Shown: positions 42,781 to 51,648 of the stretch, in pieces
Layout: each line of letters begins with the position of its first letter
Numbering within the stretch: position 1 is the stretch's first letter
DNA from: Clostridiaceae bacterium
GTDB taxonomy: Bacteria; Bacillota; Clostridia; Saccharofermentanales; Saccharofermentanaceae
Reading direction: 5' to 3'
DNA length: 64,000 nt
Assembly (NCBI GenBank): GCA_012728275.1
Contig: JAAYFK010000052.1
Location: forward strand, 42,202 to 106,201
Program-made: the position numbers and the translations under genes
Notes under the pieces: model-generated
What the model was told of the DNA's origin: nothing
The model's input: only the letters and a program-made list of their open reading frames with translations
Database searches by the model: none

Positions 42781-45654
42781 TTATTTCTCGTCGGTATTCT
42801 CATCTGTAGAGCCCTCCGAAGGAGAAGTAGAATCATTAATACTCTCTTGATCTTGATTATCTGGTTCCGCATTAATTTCTGTAGTCTGCGTAGCTTTCAG
42901 TGCAACTGAATCAGTAGGACCGCTCTCAACAACTTCACTGGTAATATCATCATTACTGCCTACAGCGTCTGACTGGGATTGAACAGCAACTGCTTGCTTC
43001 GTTCTCATACGTTTGATAAATATCTGCACAGCCAATAACAGTACAAATGCAAGTCCTGAAGCTAACGATATTAACGCTCCCTCCTTGAATCCTACTGGTA
43101 CATAACTTAGCGAAATAGTATGAGTCCCCTTCGTTAAGTTAACTCCACATAAAGCATCTTGAACAGAAATCAATTCCGTCTCTTTGCCATCAACTGTCAC
43201 TGTGAATCCCTCGGAATAAGGTACCGAAAGGAAAAGAAATCCATCTTCTTTTGCATCTATAGTACCTGTAAGATGTGTGGAATCGTAAGAAGTTACTAGA
43301 AGCTGCTCATCACCAAGAACATCTAGCATTTCTTGATATCCTTCTATGCTCTGTTCGTATGCATAGATATTCATAGGTCTGGTTGGAGTCTCACTATATT
43401 TGATAGTAACGTTTATCGGATTTCCATCATACTCACCTAACGATACAATCTGTTCAGAACGAGCCGGAACAGTCGTTGGGGTTTTATCGTCATCTCCTAC
43501 AGTAATGACACAATTCGAGCTCTTGTTTGCGCCAACATAAAGGAACACTTCGCTTCCGATGGTAGCTTCGTCGATAACGATAGATACCTGTGAGTCTTGG
43601 GTGGTATCAGTAAATGCATATCTTATTGAGCCATCATTATTTCTAGTACTAGAAGCATTCTCGCAAGAAACATTCGTTAACTGCAATTGTGAATACACAT
43701 CAGCATCTACTCCCATTGCTCGTATCCATTCGTTTGTCTTTAAAAAAGAATCATTATTATTTGAATCAGGAAGATAATCAATTATATCGTCGGAAGTCAT
43801 AAAGCCCACAGCAAAAGCATCTTCGTTGCCATGAACGTCAATAGTAGAAGTATCTAGCTCCATATCAAAGCACAAAGGTACTCCTATTCCCTCGCCTACG
43901 CATACAAAATTTCTTACTCCCAAGATAGTAGCAGTAACTTGGGAAAGGCCAGCAGTTCTTATACTATTGATGCCATTATTATGAAAACCAAAATTTCTCA
44001 TATAAACTACAAAGCTTTCTCTGGCAGTTGAAGAGAAAATGGAGATTCCCTTAACACCGTAAATTGATTGAACATTACACGAATTTGCAGGATATATCTC
44101 TGTTCGTTCAAACGGAGCATGACCATCGGAGCCTTCTGCCTTCTGAGCATAGTATCGAGCATCGACTCTATACATCGTATACAAATTGTATTCAGGAATT
44201 CCTTCATTCATTGCTACTTGACCTACCGTTCCACATGTGGCAACGAGCATTTCGAGAATCATCATCGATACGACAAGATCAGTATAGAAACCTTTTCGCT
44301 TATTGGTATTAAGACTAATCGCTCTAAGAACAAGACCTTGAATAAGGACGAAAACAAGGGTTAATCCGATTTGCAAATAATTCTCGTTTCCTTCACCAAA
44401 CTTTTCGAAAAGAATAAGATAGCACCCAGCGCCAACCGCGCAAGTGCAAATACTTCTGGTTGAGAAGAACCTTATGCGACGAATTACCATAAATGCCATA
44501 AATACAATGAGGAAGCTCATCAAAAAGGACTGGCGATAAGGTATCTGATTGGGGAAGTGGAATCCATGCCAAATATAATTCAGCATCCGATTAGAGAAAC
44601 TTAAGTACATAAAGGCAACTAAGAAACCGAATCCAATTTTGTGCTTAAGTGTAATTCCTGACTTCTTAGGAGCCATGAAAAATAATGGTAACAGGAGAAC
44701 CATCATAACGCCGCAATAAACATTAGCCATACCATCGCGTATGTTTGGATGAGCAACAACCATAAATCTTGCTAAGAAATCAAATAAACTAGTCGTAAGC
44801 TTGAAATCAACAGGAAAATCGCCTCCTGTGGCAGAACTATTTTGAAGAATTATATAGGTGGGGATTGTCAAAACAGCAGTTAATCCACCAGCAATAGCGC
44901 TACCTAGAGCAAACCTACCAGCGCTTTTAAAGAAGCTTGCGAACGACATGCGGTTTGTAATTGATCTGTCTTTGGAAAACGTATGGATTATAAAATAATA
45001 AACAACAGCGAAGAGGCTTAAGAATAAGCAAATAAAGAATCCTGCGTAGAAATTACTGTAAATACAAACAGCAAGAGAAATAACATATAGTGAATACTTC
45101 CCTTCAAGCATCAGTTTCTTCAATCCTAAAGCAATAAGTGGTAGTAAAACTAAAGCATCACACCACATGATGTTCCAATAGTCGGTTAGAAACCAGCCAC
45201 ATAAAGCATAGGAGCTAGCAAACATAACTGTGATTGCATCTATTCGTTTCGAGTCATTCGAACTTAAGAAGAGTGTCATGAAGACTCCTGCAAGTCCTGC
45301 TCGAATCACCGTAATAAAGGCTACGAATGCTGGAACTGCAGTGGCGGTTACAAATACTACGAAAAGGTTAAGAGGACTCGCCTCATAGTTTGCGTATATG
45401 GCGTAGTACTCACTTCCTAGACCGCTATTCCACGAGTAAAAAAGAGAATCGCCGCTTAGTAGCTTATCTCTTAGTTCTATTAGAAATGGAGTGTATTGAT
45501 GATAACAATCAACCGACATTATCGTAGCATTACCAAAAGGATACACCTCAAGGATTGCGAAAATAGCAAGCATTGCGCCTGCTGGGAGGAGAAAGGCCAT
45601 AAGCAGTTTAAACCACTTCTTCTTTGTAATTTCCTCGTTAATAAATCTTGACAT
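42781..45654 (-). CDS. YfhO-family membrane protein
   Basis: A 957-residue GT-C-like membrane protein of the YfhO family. Markers are an N-terminal helix with VYPFGNATIMSVDCYHQYTP, the acidic SVDCYHQY loop, FYSWNSGLGSEYYA, SYALCGWFLTDYWNIMW and a dozen or more helices. A large outer beta domain and a final helix follow, then a Gln/Ser/Thr/Asp-rich cytoplasmic tail of about 80 residues. Bacillus YfhO is implicated in glycosylating lipoteichoic acid. ATG at 45654 after AGAGGG; upstream codons are not conserved. Confidence 0.88.
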   Translation of the reverse strand: MSRFINEEITKKKWFKLLMAFLLPAGAMLAIFAILEVYPFGNATIMSVDCYHQYTPFLIELRDKLLSGDSLFYSWNSGLGSEYYAIYANYEASPLNLFVVFVTATAVPAFVAFITVIRAGLAGVFMTLFLSSNDSKRIDAITVMFASSYALCGWFLTDYWNIMWCDALVLLPLIALGLKKLMLEGKYSLYVISLAVCIYSNFYAGFFICLFLSLFAVVYYFIIHTFSKDRSITNRMSFASFFKSAGRFALGSAIAGGLTAVLTIPTYIILQNSSATGGDFPVDFKLTTSLFDFLARFMVVAHPNIRDGMANVYCGVMMVLLLPLFFMAPKKSGITLKHKIGFGFLVAFMYLSFSNRMLNYIWHGFHFPNQIPYRQSFLMSFLIVFMAFMVIRRIRFFSTRSICTCAVGAGCYLILFEKFGEGNENYLQIGLTLVFVLIQGLVLRAISLNTNKRKGFYTDLVVSMMILEMLVATCGTVGQVAMNEGIPEYNLYTMYRVDARYYAQKAEGSDGHAPFERTEIYPANSCNVQSIYGVKGISIFSSTARESFVVYMRNFGFHNNGINSIRTAGLSQVTATILGVRNFVCVGEGIGVPLCFDMELDTSTIDVHGNEDAFAVGFMTSDDIIDYLPDSNNNDSFLKTNEWIRAMGVDADVYSQLQLTNVSCENASSTRNNDGSIRYAFTDTTQDSQVSIVIDEATIGSEVFLYVGANKSSNCVITVGDDDKTPTTVPARSEQIVSLGEYDGNPINVTIKYSETPTRPMNIYAYEQSIEGYQEMLDVLGDEQLLVTSYDSTHLTGTIDAKEDGFLFLSVPYSEGFTVTVDGKETELISVQDALCGVNLTKGTHTISLSYVPVGFKEGALISLASGLAFVLLLAVQIFIKRMRTKQAVAVQSQSDAVGSNDDITSEVVESGPTDSVALKATQTTEINAEPDNQDQESINDSTSPSEGSTDENTDEK

Positions 45655-45723
45655 ATTCTTCCCTCTTCTTGATTTTCTCCAAATTATAATATCACACTGT
45701 ATTGCAAATGCCTCACATATACT

Positions 45724-45753
45724 TTGATAACGTAACATTAAAAAGATTATAAT
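45724..45753 (+). promoter_or_regulatory. Promoter of the lipid kinase-foldase operon
   Basis: TTGATA (45724-45729), 18-nt spacer, TATAAT (45748-45753). The predicted start near 45760 leaves about 37 nt of leader. On the minus strand an extended -10 TGATATTAT at about 45685-45693 may serve yfhO. Confidence 0.55.
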
Positions 45754-45796
45754 ATGATAGAGTAAATTGAAATACTTTAAATGGGTGATTTTTACT

Positions 45797-46714
45797 ATGG
45801 GACTTAGACTAAAAATTATAGTAAATCCTTCTTCTGGGAGAGAACGCGCGAAGAGTAACGTTGAAGATATTTTGGCGTATTTGTCATCGATAAATCAGCT
45901 TGAGCGTGCAGATATTTGCTATACTGCTGCAAAGCATGACGCGACTAGATTCGCTAGAACGATTAATCCCGAAGAGTACGATTGCGTTATTGCAGTGGGC
46001 GGCGACGGAACCGTTAATGAAGTGGTTACCGGAATTATGCAAGAAGGCATTGATATTCCATTAGCCATATATACGTCTGGTACAGTTAACGATTTGGCGA
46101 CAAGCATAAATTTGCCTTCTGAACCTAACGATTTTGCGAGAATGCTTTTGCGAAAAAAGACGAGCCGTATCGATTGTGGCAAGGTAGGCGATTACTATTT
46201 TATGAACGTTCTTGCTGGCGGATTAATGACGGACGTTGCTTATAAGGTTCCTTCTGCACTGAAGACTAATCTTGGCCCTGTGGCATATTGGATAAGTGCT
46301 TTGGCTGACTTCCCAGATTTGAATAGAACAATTCAACTTAAAATAACCGCAAACGACGTGAAATACGATGTTGAAGCGACATTGTTTTTCGTATCAAATT
46401 CTCAAAGTGTCGCTGGTTTTCGCAAACTCATGACAGAAGCGGAGCTTAACGACGGTCTTCTTGATGTTTTGGTTCTTCGTAAGGTTGCCTACGCCGACGT
46501 GTTCCCTTTGCTCGGGAAACTGATGGTTGGAGACCACATATATAATGACAATGTTATTTATTTTCAAACGGATATGCTATCAATCGAGACTGACGCGGAC
46601 ACCCATGTAGTCACCGATTTGGACGGTGAGAAAGGGCCAGCGTTGCCTGTAAACATAGAATGCCTTCACAAAGCACTTAAATTAATAGTTCCTGATGAGG
46701 AGGATGTATTGTGA
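45797..46714 (+). CDS. Diacylglycerol/lipid kinase (DagK/YegS family)
   Basis: A 305-residue lipid kinase: LKIIVNPSSGRERAKSN at the start, the catalytic-domain nucleotide loop CVIAVGGDGTVNEVVTGI, then AIYTSGTVNDLATSI, and a C-terminal beta-sandwich with LNDGLLDVLVLRK. It phosphorylates diacylglycerol or a related lipid, recycling head-group donors used in lipoteichoic acid synthesis. That would suit the YfhO neighbours (inference). ATG at 45797 after GGGTGA. It overlaps the next start as GTGA. Confidence 0.9.
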   Translation: MGLRLKIIVNPSSGRERAKSNVEDILAYLSSINQLERADICYTAAKHDATRFARTINPEEYDCVIAVGGDGTVNEVVTGIMQEGIDIPLAIYTSGTVNDLATSINLPSEPNDFARMLLRKKTSRIDCGKVGDYYFMNVLAGGLMTDVAYKVPSALKTNLGPVAYWISALADFPDLNRTIQLKITANDVKYDVEATLFFVSNSQSVAGFRKLMTEAELNDGLLDVLVLRKVAYADVFPLLGKLMVGDHIYNDNVIYFQTDMLSIETDADTHVVTDLDGEKGPALPVNIECLHKALKLIVPDEEDVL

Positions 46715-48717
46715 GAAACAAGAATAAGGATGAAGCCCCTAAGATAAGAAAGCCTTCATTAGACACGCCTTCGGTTGAAGACAGCGTGGACGCACCTGCG
46801 GAAACTCTGTCTGTAGAATCTCCAGTTGACGAGAATGTTGAAGCGAATACTAATACACCTGTCGAAGAAACCTTGGACGCAACGATATACTCGGCACAGA
46901 CCGAAGATACAATTATTGAGGAGGATCCGCTACAGGTGGCTATACCTGCAGAAGAAGACATTGCCTCTCTTTCTCAGGAGGATAACCTAACGCAAGAGGT
47001 TGAGGATTCCGAAGAGGAAAGCCTTCCAGAGATGATTAAGAAAGATGTTGTTTTGCCTAAACATAAGGCGCATGGGCCTAATAGCAAGGGTAGTCGAAAA
47101 AGCAAGTCAGACCGAATGAAGCGTAACACGCTTGCAGTTAACCAGAGCTTGAATGATATTGATCCGGATGTTCTTTCTGATGAGCAACCGGTAGTAAAGA
47201 AGCAAAAGAAGAGTGTTATCAAAGAGGAATTCAAGGAGAATAAAATAGTACCTATTAAGGTAAATTTAGCTTCTCCTAAGGTAAAAAAGGAAGTCGATCC
47301 CGTTAAGGCTAAGAAGCGCCAGAAAAAAAGCTTGCGTTTCTTCGTAATCGGAATTATTGCAGTTGCCATTGTCGTTGGCTCAACTATTTTCTATGGGACA
47401 GGTCTAAGCAAACGACTTGATAGCCCTCTGACAATTAATGGCCAACAGGTAGATAGTGCGGAATTCAGCTTCATGTACCATTATGTGCTAATAGAGAATG
47501 GTGTCGATATTTTCGCTGCCGATACGCAGGAAATGTTAAATTCTACTTCAGATGATCCTAATTACGCTACAAACCGCGACTACTTCCTAGACTTAACGGC
47601 AAAGCAAATGCAAACTACCCAAATACTGTATGATGACGCTACCTCCCATGGTTATCGAATTGAAGACTCACACTATACGCTCGCTAGATCGTACGTTGAT
47701 TGGCTTTCTGGCAAAGCTGAGGTTCTAGGTGTGTCGCTTGATACTTATATTCGCGGTGTTTTCGGAAGCCAGGTTGACGAGCAATGCGTGATTAATTCGC
47801 TAGCAAAGAAATACTTTACCGAGGATTATTCTTCAGATGAGAAGTTGGTTGAATTGCAAGCTTCCCTTGACCAAGCAGAAGAAGCCTACAACGCAAATTC
47901 GAACATCTATGATGTAGTTGATTACAAGGTTTTGCGTATTACGTATGAGCAAAGAGACGAGGCATTTATTACAACAGCTAACTTACACGCAAACGAGATT
48001 ATTGAGTCTATGGGACACGATCAATCGCTTTTCGAGCTGTGTGCGGCTGAGTATTTTTCTGGTGAGACTCATGACAGGCTGCTTGAGCCTGATTCGACTT
48101 TGGTTTCCAATACGCGTTACGCGGATTTGGACCATACAGACATTAGGGATTGGCTTTTTGATTCTGCTAGAACACCTGGCGATGCGACGATTTTCCCTGA
48201 CTCAGATGGTTTCCCAATTATCGTTTGCTTTGTTGACAGAAATAGACAAAATGACCCACTAAGAAACGTAAGAATGGTTCAAGTATCTTTTGGACAGGAT
48301 GAACTTGGCAATGGATTAAGTCTAGGCGATGCGCAGTCTTTGGCTCAGGAAATATACGAATATGTTGGCGATGAGTCGAGCTTTCTTGAGGTCGAGAACC
48401 TTTATACCGATGAGATTCTGAACGGGTATGTCACCGTATCCCAGAGTGCCGACACCTACCGAGGCAAATTTGAGACTGTCATCGACGATTGGATTTATAC
48501 TAATGGGCGTGCTGCCGGCGATAAGGTTATTCTTGAGTCTGAGAACGCCTTCTACGTTGTCTACATTGTGTCCGAGTCGGCTAATCCCGAATGGTTTGAT
48601 CGAGTGAATAGCTTTATTCGAATGAATAACTATCAGGCCTACATGAACGAGATGCAAACTGAGTACCCTTATGAGTTCAAGCCAGCTGGACTTGCTGAAA
48701 TTCAAGATGTTCCATAA
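46711..48717 (+). CDS. Membrane-anchored SurA/PrsA-like peptidyl-prolyl isomerase-type protein
   Basis: A 668-residue protein. It has about 205 N-terminal residues that are cytoplasmic and acidic, then Lys-rich, one membrane helix (FFVIGIIAVAIVVGSTIFYG) and an outer part starting with the SurA_N-like TINGQQVDSAEFSFMY. Helical segments and a parvulin-like region around FGQDELGNGLSLGDAQSLA follow. Such proteins help secreted proteins fold. The parvulin catalytic residues are not clear, so it may be a chaperone only. GTG start with AGGAGG, coupled to the lipid kinase. Confidence 0.7.
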   Translation: MRNKNKDEAPKIRKPSLDTPSVEDSVDAPAETLSVESPVDENVEANTNTPVEETLDATIYSAQTEDTIIEEDPLQVAIPAEEDIASLSQEDNLTQEVEDSEEESLPEMIKKDVVLPKHKAHGPNSKGSRKSKSDRMKRNTLAVNQSLNDIDPDVLSDEQPVVKKQKKSVIKEEFKENKIVPIKVNLASPKVKKEVDPVKAKKRQKKSLRFFVIGIIAVAIVVGSTIFYGTGLSKRLDSPLTINGQQVDSAEFSFMYHYVLIENGVDIFAADTQEMLNSTSDDPNYATNRDYFLDLTAKQMQTTQILYDDATSHGYRIEDSHYTLARSYVDWLSGKAEVLGVSLDTYIRGVFGSQVDEQCVINSLAKKYFTEDYSSDEKLVELQASLDQAEEAYNANSNIYDVVDYKVLRITYEQRDEAFITTANLHANEIIESMGHDQSLFELCAAEYFSGETHDRLLEPDSTLVSNTRYADLDHTDIRDWLFDSARTPGDATIFPDSDGFPIIVCFVDRNRQNDPLRNVRMVQVSFGQDELGNGLSLGDAQSLAQEIYEYVGDESSFLEVENLYTDEILNGYVTVSQSADTYRGKFETVIDDWIYTNGRAAGDKVILESENAFYVVYIVSESANPEWFDRVNSFIRMNNYQAYMNEMQTEYPYEFKPAGLAEIQDVP

Positions 48718-48789
48718 GGCAACTATTGGATGCCCTTTCTTTTTCGAAAAGGATAGCTATCGTTAGAGCCGCCATATTATTACAAACAA

Positions 48790-48822
48790 AACACGCGCTA
48801 GGTTATTTCACCTACCGCGTGT
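48790..48822. terminator. Bidirectional terminator between the foldase and htrA genes
   Basis: AACACGCG-C-TAGGT...ACCTA-C-CGCGTGTT long stem with one internal mismatch. The minus strand continues TTTTGTTTGT; the plus strand GTTATATT is weaker. Confidence 0.75.
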
Positions 48823-48853
48823 TGTTATATTCTTCAAGATTAAACGATGACCA

Positions 48854-48994
48854 TTAAGCTCCTAATCTCATCGTCTGGATCAAATACATGATTAGCACCA
48901 AAAAAGAAGTTGATAAAAGCGCAAATATCAATATCCATACTACAATCTTCTGTATCGCGTTACTTCTTCTGTTCTCAGTATTACCCGTTTGCAT
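48854..48994 (-). CDS. Small single-span membrane protein (46 aa)
   Basis: A 46-residue ORF starting with MQTGNTENRRSNAIQ, then a hydrophobic stretch IVVWILIFALLSTSFLVLIM and a short polar end. The ATG at 48994 lies inside the last codons of htrA in another frame, nine nt after an AGGAG that is also within htrA. Translation would thus be coupled, and the bidirectional terminator follows about 30 nt after its stop. The N-out/N-in direction and function are unknown. Confidence comes from ribosome site, overlap and one clean membrane helix. Confidence 0.55.
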   Translation of the reverse strand: MQTGNTENRRSNAIQKIVVWILIFALLSTSFLVLIMYLIQTMRLGA

Positions 48995-50399
48995 TTGCAC
49001 TGTCTCCTATAATCATCGTAAATGTCATTTGCTCTCCATCGCGCTCTATGACTATATCAATCTGGTCACCAGCGCTATGTGCATCACGCGCCTCTATAAT
49101 ATCACTTGATTCGTTAATTTCAACTCCATCTACAGAAATGATAACGTCACCAGCAAATAATCCCGCTTGATCGGCTGGGCCATCAGGCACAACGTCGTTA
49201 ACATACACACCCGGAATCGCTCCGAAATAGGACTCTTCCGTAATAGTTACTGCTGTAAACCCCATATATGGTCTGTTTGCTACATAACCATAGTTAATTA
49301 AAGATTGAATTACACTTTCTATCGAATTGATAGGAATCGCAAATCCAAGTCCTTCAGCCGAAGCCATCTTTGCGTTTGTAACTCCTATTACTTCGCCAAA
49401 AGAATTAATTAAAGGCCCGCCACTATTTCCCGAATTAATCGAAGCATCCGTTTGGATCAAAGTAACGAGATATCCATCATTACTCATCTCGCGCTCAACC
49501 GCAGAAACAACTCCAACAGTAACTGTACCAGCGAAGCTACCAAGCGGATTTCCAATAGCAACTACTAGTTCGCCTGTTTGAAGAGCCGAAGAATCTCCAA
49601 GAGTAACATATGGCAAATCCTCTTCGCTTGTTACCTTCAATACGGCTATATCGGTTTGCACATCAGCACCTACTATCTCAGCATCAAATAAATCGGTGTA
49701 TCCAGGAATCGCAACCTTTACACCTGTTTGATTCTCAAGACTAGTTACAACATGAGCGTTAGTTACTATGTAGCCATCAGCTGTAATAAGAAAACCTGAG
49801 CCTGAGCCTGACCTAGCATTAACTCCACTCTCGTCGCTATATAAATAAACCGTTACAGTCGCTGGAGACACTTGATTAACTATCTCCACTGTCGTAAGTC
49901 GCTCTCTGTTAGGATCCGTTACGCCAGCCGCATCTTCCAACGAGAACCAAGGGTCAATCGCATCCGAGATGGTTGTAGCGACGGTTTCCTGTTCTTCTTC
50001 AGCATCATCAGCTTGCGACAAACTCTCGTATTGTTCATTATTGTTATGTAGATATCCAAATACACCCACTTCGCCATTTGCTAATCGAAAAATATAAGCC
50101 GACTGATAACCACAAAAAAGCAAACTAGCCGCAAGCATGATAGATACTATGACGAGTGGCGTATTAGAATGCTCACTCTTCCATCTCTTATAAAAGCGCT
50201 CGTCAAGCTTGGCAAGGTCTTCGTTACTTAGTTTCTCTTTATCCTCTTCTTGTTCTTGTTTTTGCTCTAGTGACAATTCTTCAAAAGTTTCGAACTTCTC
50301 CTCGGTAGCCACCGAAGTTGCCGTTGCTTCCGAAGTTGCCGTTGCCTCCGAAAACTCACTATTCAATTTCATTTCTTTATCTTCACCAAACGCGTCCAT
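48981..50399 (-). CDS. htrA: HtrA/DegP-type membrane-anchored serine protease with PDZ domain
   Basis: A 472-residue Gram-positive HtrA. It has an acidic cytoplasmic N-terminus, a membrane helix (about 81-99), a linker, a trypsin-like domain and one PDZ domain. The catalytic triad is visible as His216 (TNAHVV), Asp250 (TDIAVL) and Ser326 (GNSGGP). It degrades misfolded proteins outside the membrane. ATG 50399 follows GAGGTGAT. The N-terminus includes two copies of an 18-nt repeat encoding a short Ala/Thr/Ser/Glu motif. HtrA of Bacillus is under CssRS control, but no such site was identified here. Confidence 0.93.
   Translation of the reverse strand: MDAFGEDKEMKLNSEFSEATATSEATATSVATEEKFETFEELSLEQKQEQEEDKEKLSNEDLAKLDERFYKRWKSEHSNTPLVIVSIMLAASLLFCGYQSAYIFRLANGEVGVFGYLHNNNEQYESLSQADDAEEEQETVATTISDAIDPWFSLEDAAGVTDPNRERLTTVEIVNQVSPATVTVYLYSDESGVNARSGSGSGFLITADGYIVTNAHVVTSLENQTGVKVAIPGYTDLFDAEIVGADVQTDIAVLKVTSEEDLPYVTLGDSSALQTGELVVAIGNPLGSFAGTVTVGVVSAVEREMSNDGYLVTLIQTDASINSGNSGGPLINSFGEVIGVTNAKMASAEGLGFAIPINSIESVIQSLINYGYVANRPYMGFTAVTITEESYFGAIPGVYVNDVVPDGPADQAGLFAGDVIISVDGVEINESSDIIEARDAHSAGDQIDIVIERDGEQMTFTMIIGDSANANG
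50312..50347. repeat. Tandem 18-nt repeat in htrA 5' coding region
   Basis: Two adjacent copies of CCGAAGTTGCCGTTGCTT (second copy differs by one base), in frame, adding six residues each to the cytoplasmic tail. Copy number may vary between strains. Confidence 0.8.
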
Positions 50400-50474
50400 T
50401 ACTAATCACCTCAAATCAAACGCTTTCACGTCTCTTTATACTACATCCTCTTGTCAATTATTGGGCAAATCTGG

Positions 50475-51128
50475 TCAAACTTCGAGCCTTTGCCCTTCTA
50501 TATCGCACTCGCCCAACTTAATCGGAATCACCTTTCCAGAACTCAGCTGAGTAATGGAATACAAAATATTATCCTCGATCATAAGCTTACACTCGAAAAA
50601 AACCTTCACGTCATACGCATATTCTGTTCCAGTAATCTTCGCCCCAAGACTATTCAACAAATACACGATTTTCTCGCTCATAGCATATGTGCAATCTAGT
50701 TCGTATCTTACCCCTCGCTCAATAACTACAGGCAGAGCGTCCTCAATAGCATCCACCGCCGCCTTAGTATATGAGTGAACAAGCCCGCCTGTACCAAGCA
50801 AGACTCCTCCAAAATATCTTGTTACAGTAACCACGCAATCGGACAAACCACGACTAGTTAATAACGAAATCAACGGCTTACCCGCCGTTCCAGCTGGCTC
50901 ACCGTCGTCACTAAACTTCTGCATTTTTGTATCAGTACTTACTATCCACGCGTATGCCACATGTCTTGCATCCGGATATTTAGAACGAATGGAGTTGACA
51001 AATTCCTCCGCTTGCAAAGGACTACTAACTCTCATCGCATTTCCAATAAAAACAGACTTCTTAATCTCATACTCAGAAGAGCCTAATTTGCTTAATGTGA
51101 TATGTGAGATGTCAGGTACGGGATTCAA
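50475..51128 (-). CDS. YigZ/IMPACT-family protein
   Basis: A 217-residue protein of the YigZ (IMPACT) family: KKSVFIGNAMRV, YPDARHVAYAWIV, KFSDDGEPAGTAGKPLI and TRYFGGVLLGTGGLVHSY. A C-terminal ferredoxin-like DUF1949-type domain follows. The family is linked to translation regulation but poorly defined in bacteria. The start is a TTG directly after the Nudix stop codon, using an AAGGAG site inside the end of that gene; no ATG is available before the conserved region. Confidence 0.9.
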   Translation of the reverse strand: MNPVPDISHITLSKLGSSEYEIKKSVFIGNAMRVSSPLQAEEFVNSIRSKYPDARHVAYAWIVSTDTKMQKFSDDGEPAGTAGKPLISLLTSRGLSDCVVTVTRYFGGVLLGTGGLVHSYTKAAVDAIEDALPVVIERGVRYELDCTYAMSEKIVYLLNSLGAKITGTEYAYDVKVFFECKLMIEDNILYSITQLSSGKVIPIKLGECDIEGQRLEV

Positions 51129-51542
51129 TTATATGAGCTCCTTGTATCTTTGGTAGGCCATCATTAGAAGAGAGTGATCCTGACTATAAGTTATCTCTTG
51201 CATAGCGGCCTCTATCGAAAAATACTCTCCAGCAATAATTCCCGAATCCTCGAGAATAGTGATCTTGTCAGTATCAGCTTTCATTACGAACCACGATATA
51301 TTGTTGTGAACAGGCTTCTGTCTGGTTATCGAATAGAACTCATAATAAGTCTTTCCACAAGGCGTCAGAATCTTAGCATCAACGCCTGCCTCTTCTTTGA
51401 TTCTGCTAACAGCAACTTCTGTTAGCTTCTGTCCTGCTCTTACTACTCCTTTCGGAAAAGCCCATTCGTGCTTATCGTTACAAAGTAATAAAACTGTGTC
51501 TCTATAGAAAACTATACCACCAGCGCAATTACGAACTAACAT
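51129..51542 (-). CDS. Nudix-fold protein with degenerate Nudix box
   Basis: A 137-residue protein with the Nudix fold order: AGGIVFYRDTVLLL, WAFPKGVVRAGQ and a Nudix helix with SRIKEEAGV. Relative to the consensus GX5EX7REUXEEXGU the residues at the first Glu, the Arg and the second Glu are Gln38, Ser46 and Arg47, while Glu50, Glu51 and Gly53 remain. It may be a weak hydrolase or a sensor. The ATG at 51542 follows GGGGAA; 15 upstream codons lack support. It is the first gene ahead of yigZ. Confidence 0.82.
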   Translation of the reverse strand: MLVRNCAGGIVFYRDTVLLLCNDKHEWAFPKGVVRAGQKLTEVAVSRIKEEAGVDAKILTPCGKTYYEFYSITRQKPVHNNISWFVMKADTDKITILEDSGIIAGEYFSIEAAMQEITYSQDHSLLMMAYQRYKELI

Positions 51543-51613
51543 ATTATTCCCCGATTCATAATTAATGTAGCAATTTAATTTTAGCACACCTTTTTTTTGC
51601 TTTATATAGGTGT

Positions 51614-51642
51614 TTGTTCTTTTTAATTAGCAACTGTATAAT
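51614..51642 (+). promoter_or_regulatory. Promoter predicting a leaderless mRNA
   Basis: TTGTTC (51614-51619), 17-nt spacer, TATAAT (51637-51642). Transcription would start at about 51648-51650, at the ATG-ATG (51649, 51652) of the next gene. Confidence 0.55.
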
Positions 51643-51648
51643 GTCAAT

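Noticed and set aside
47918..48262. 114-codon plus-strand frame inside the foldase gene
   Set aside because: Out-of-frame shadow without ribosome site; the foldase frame is continuous and carries the recognisable domains.
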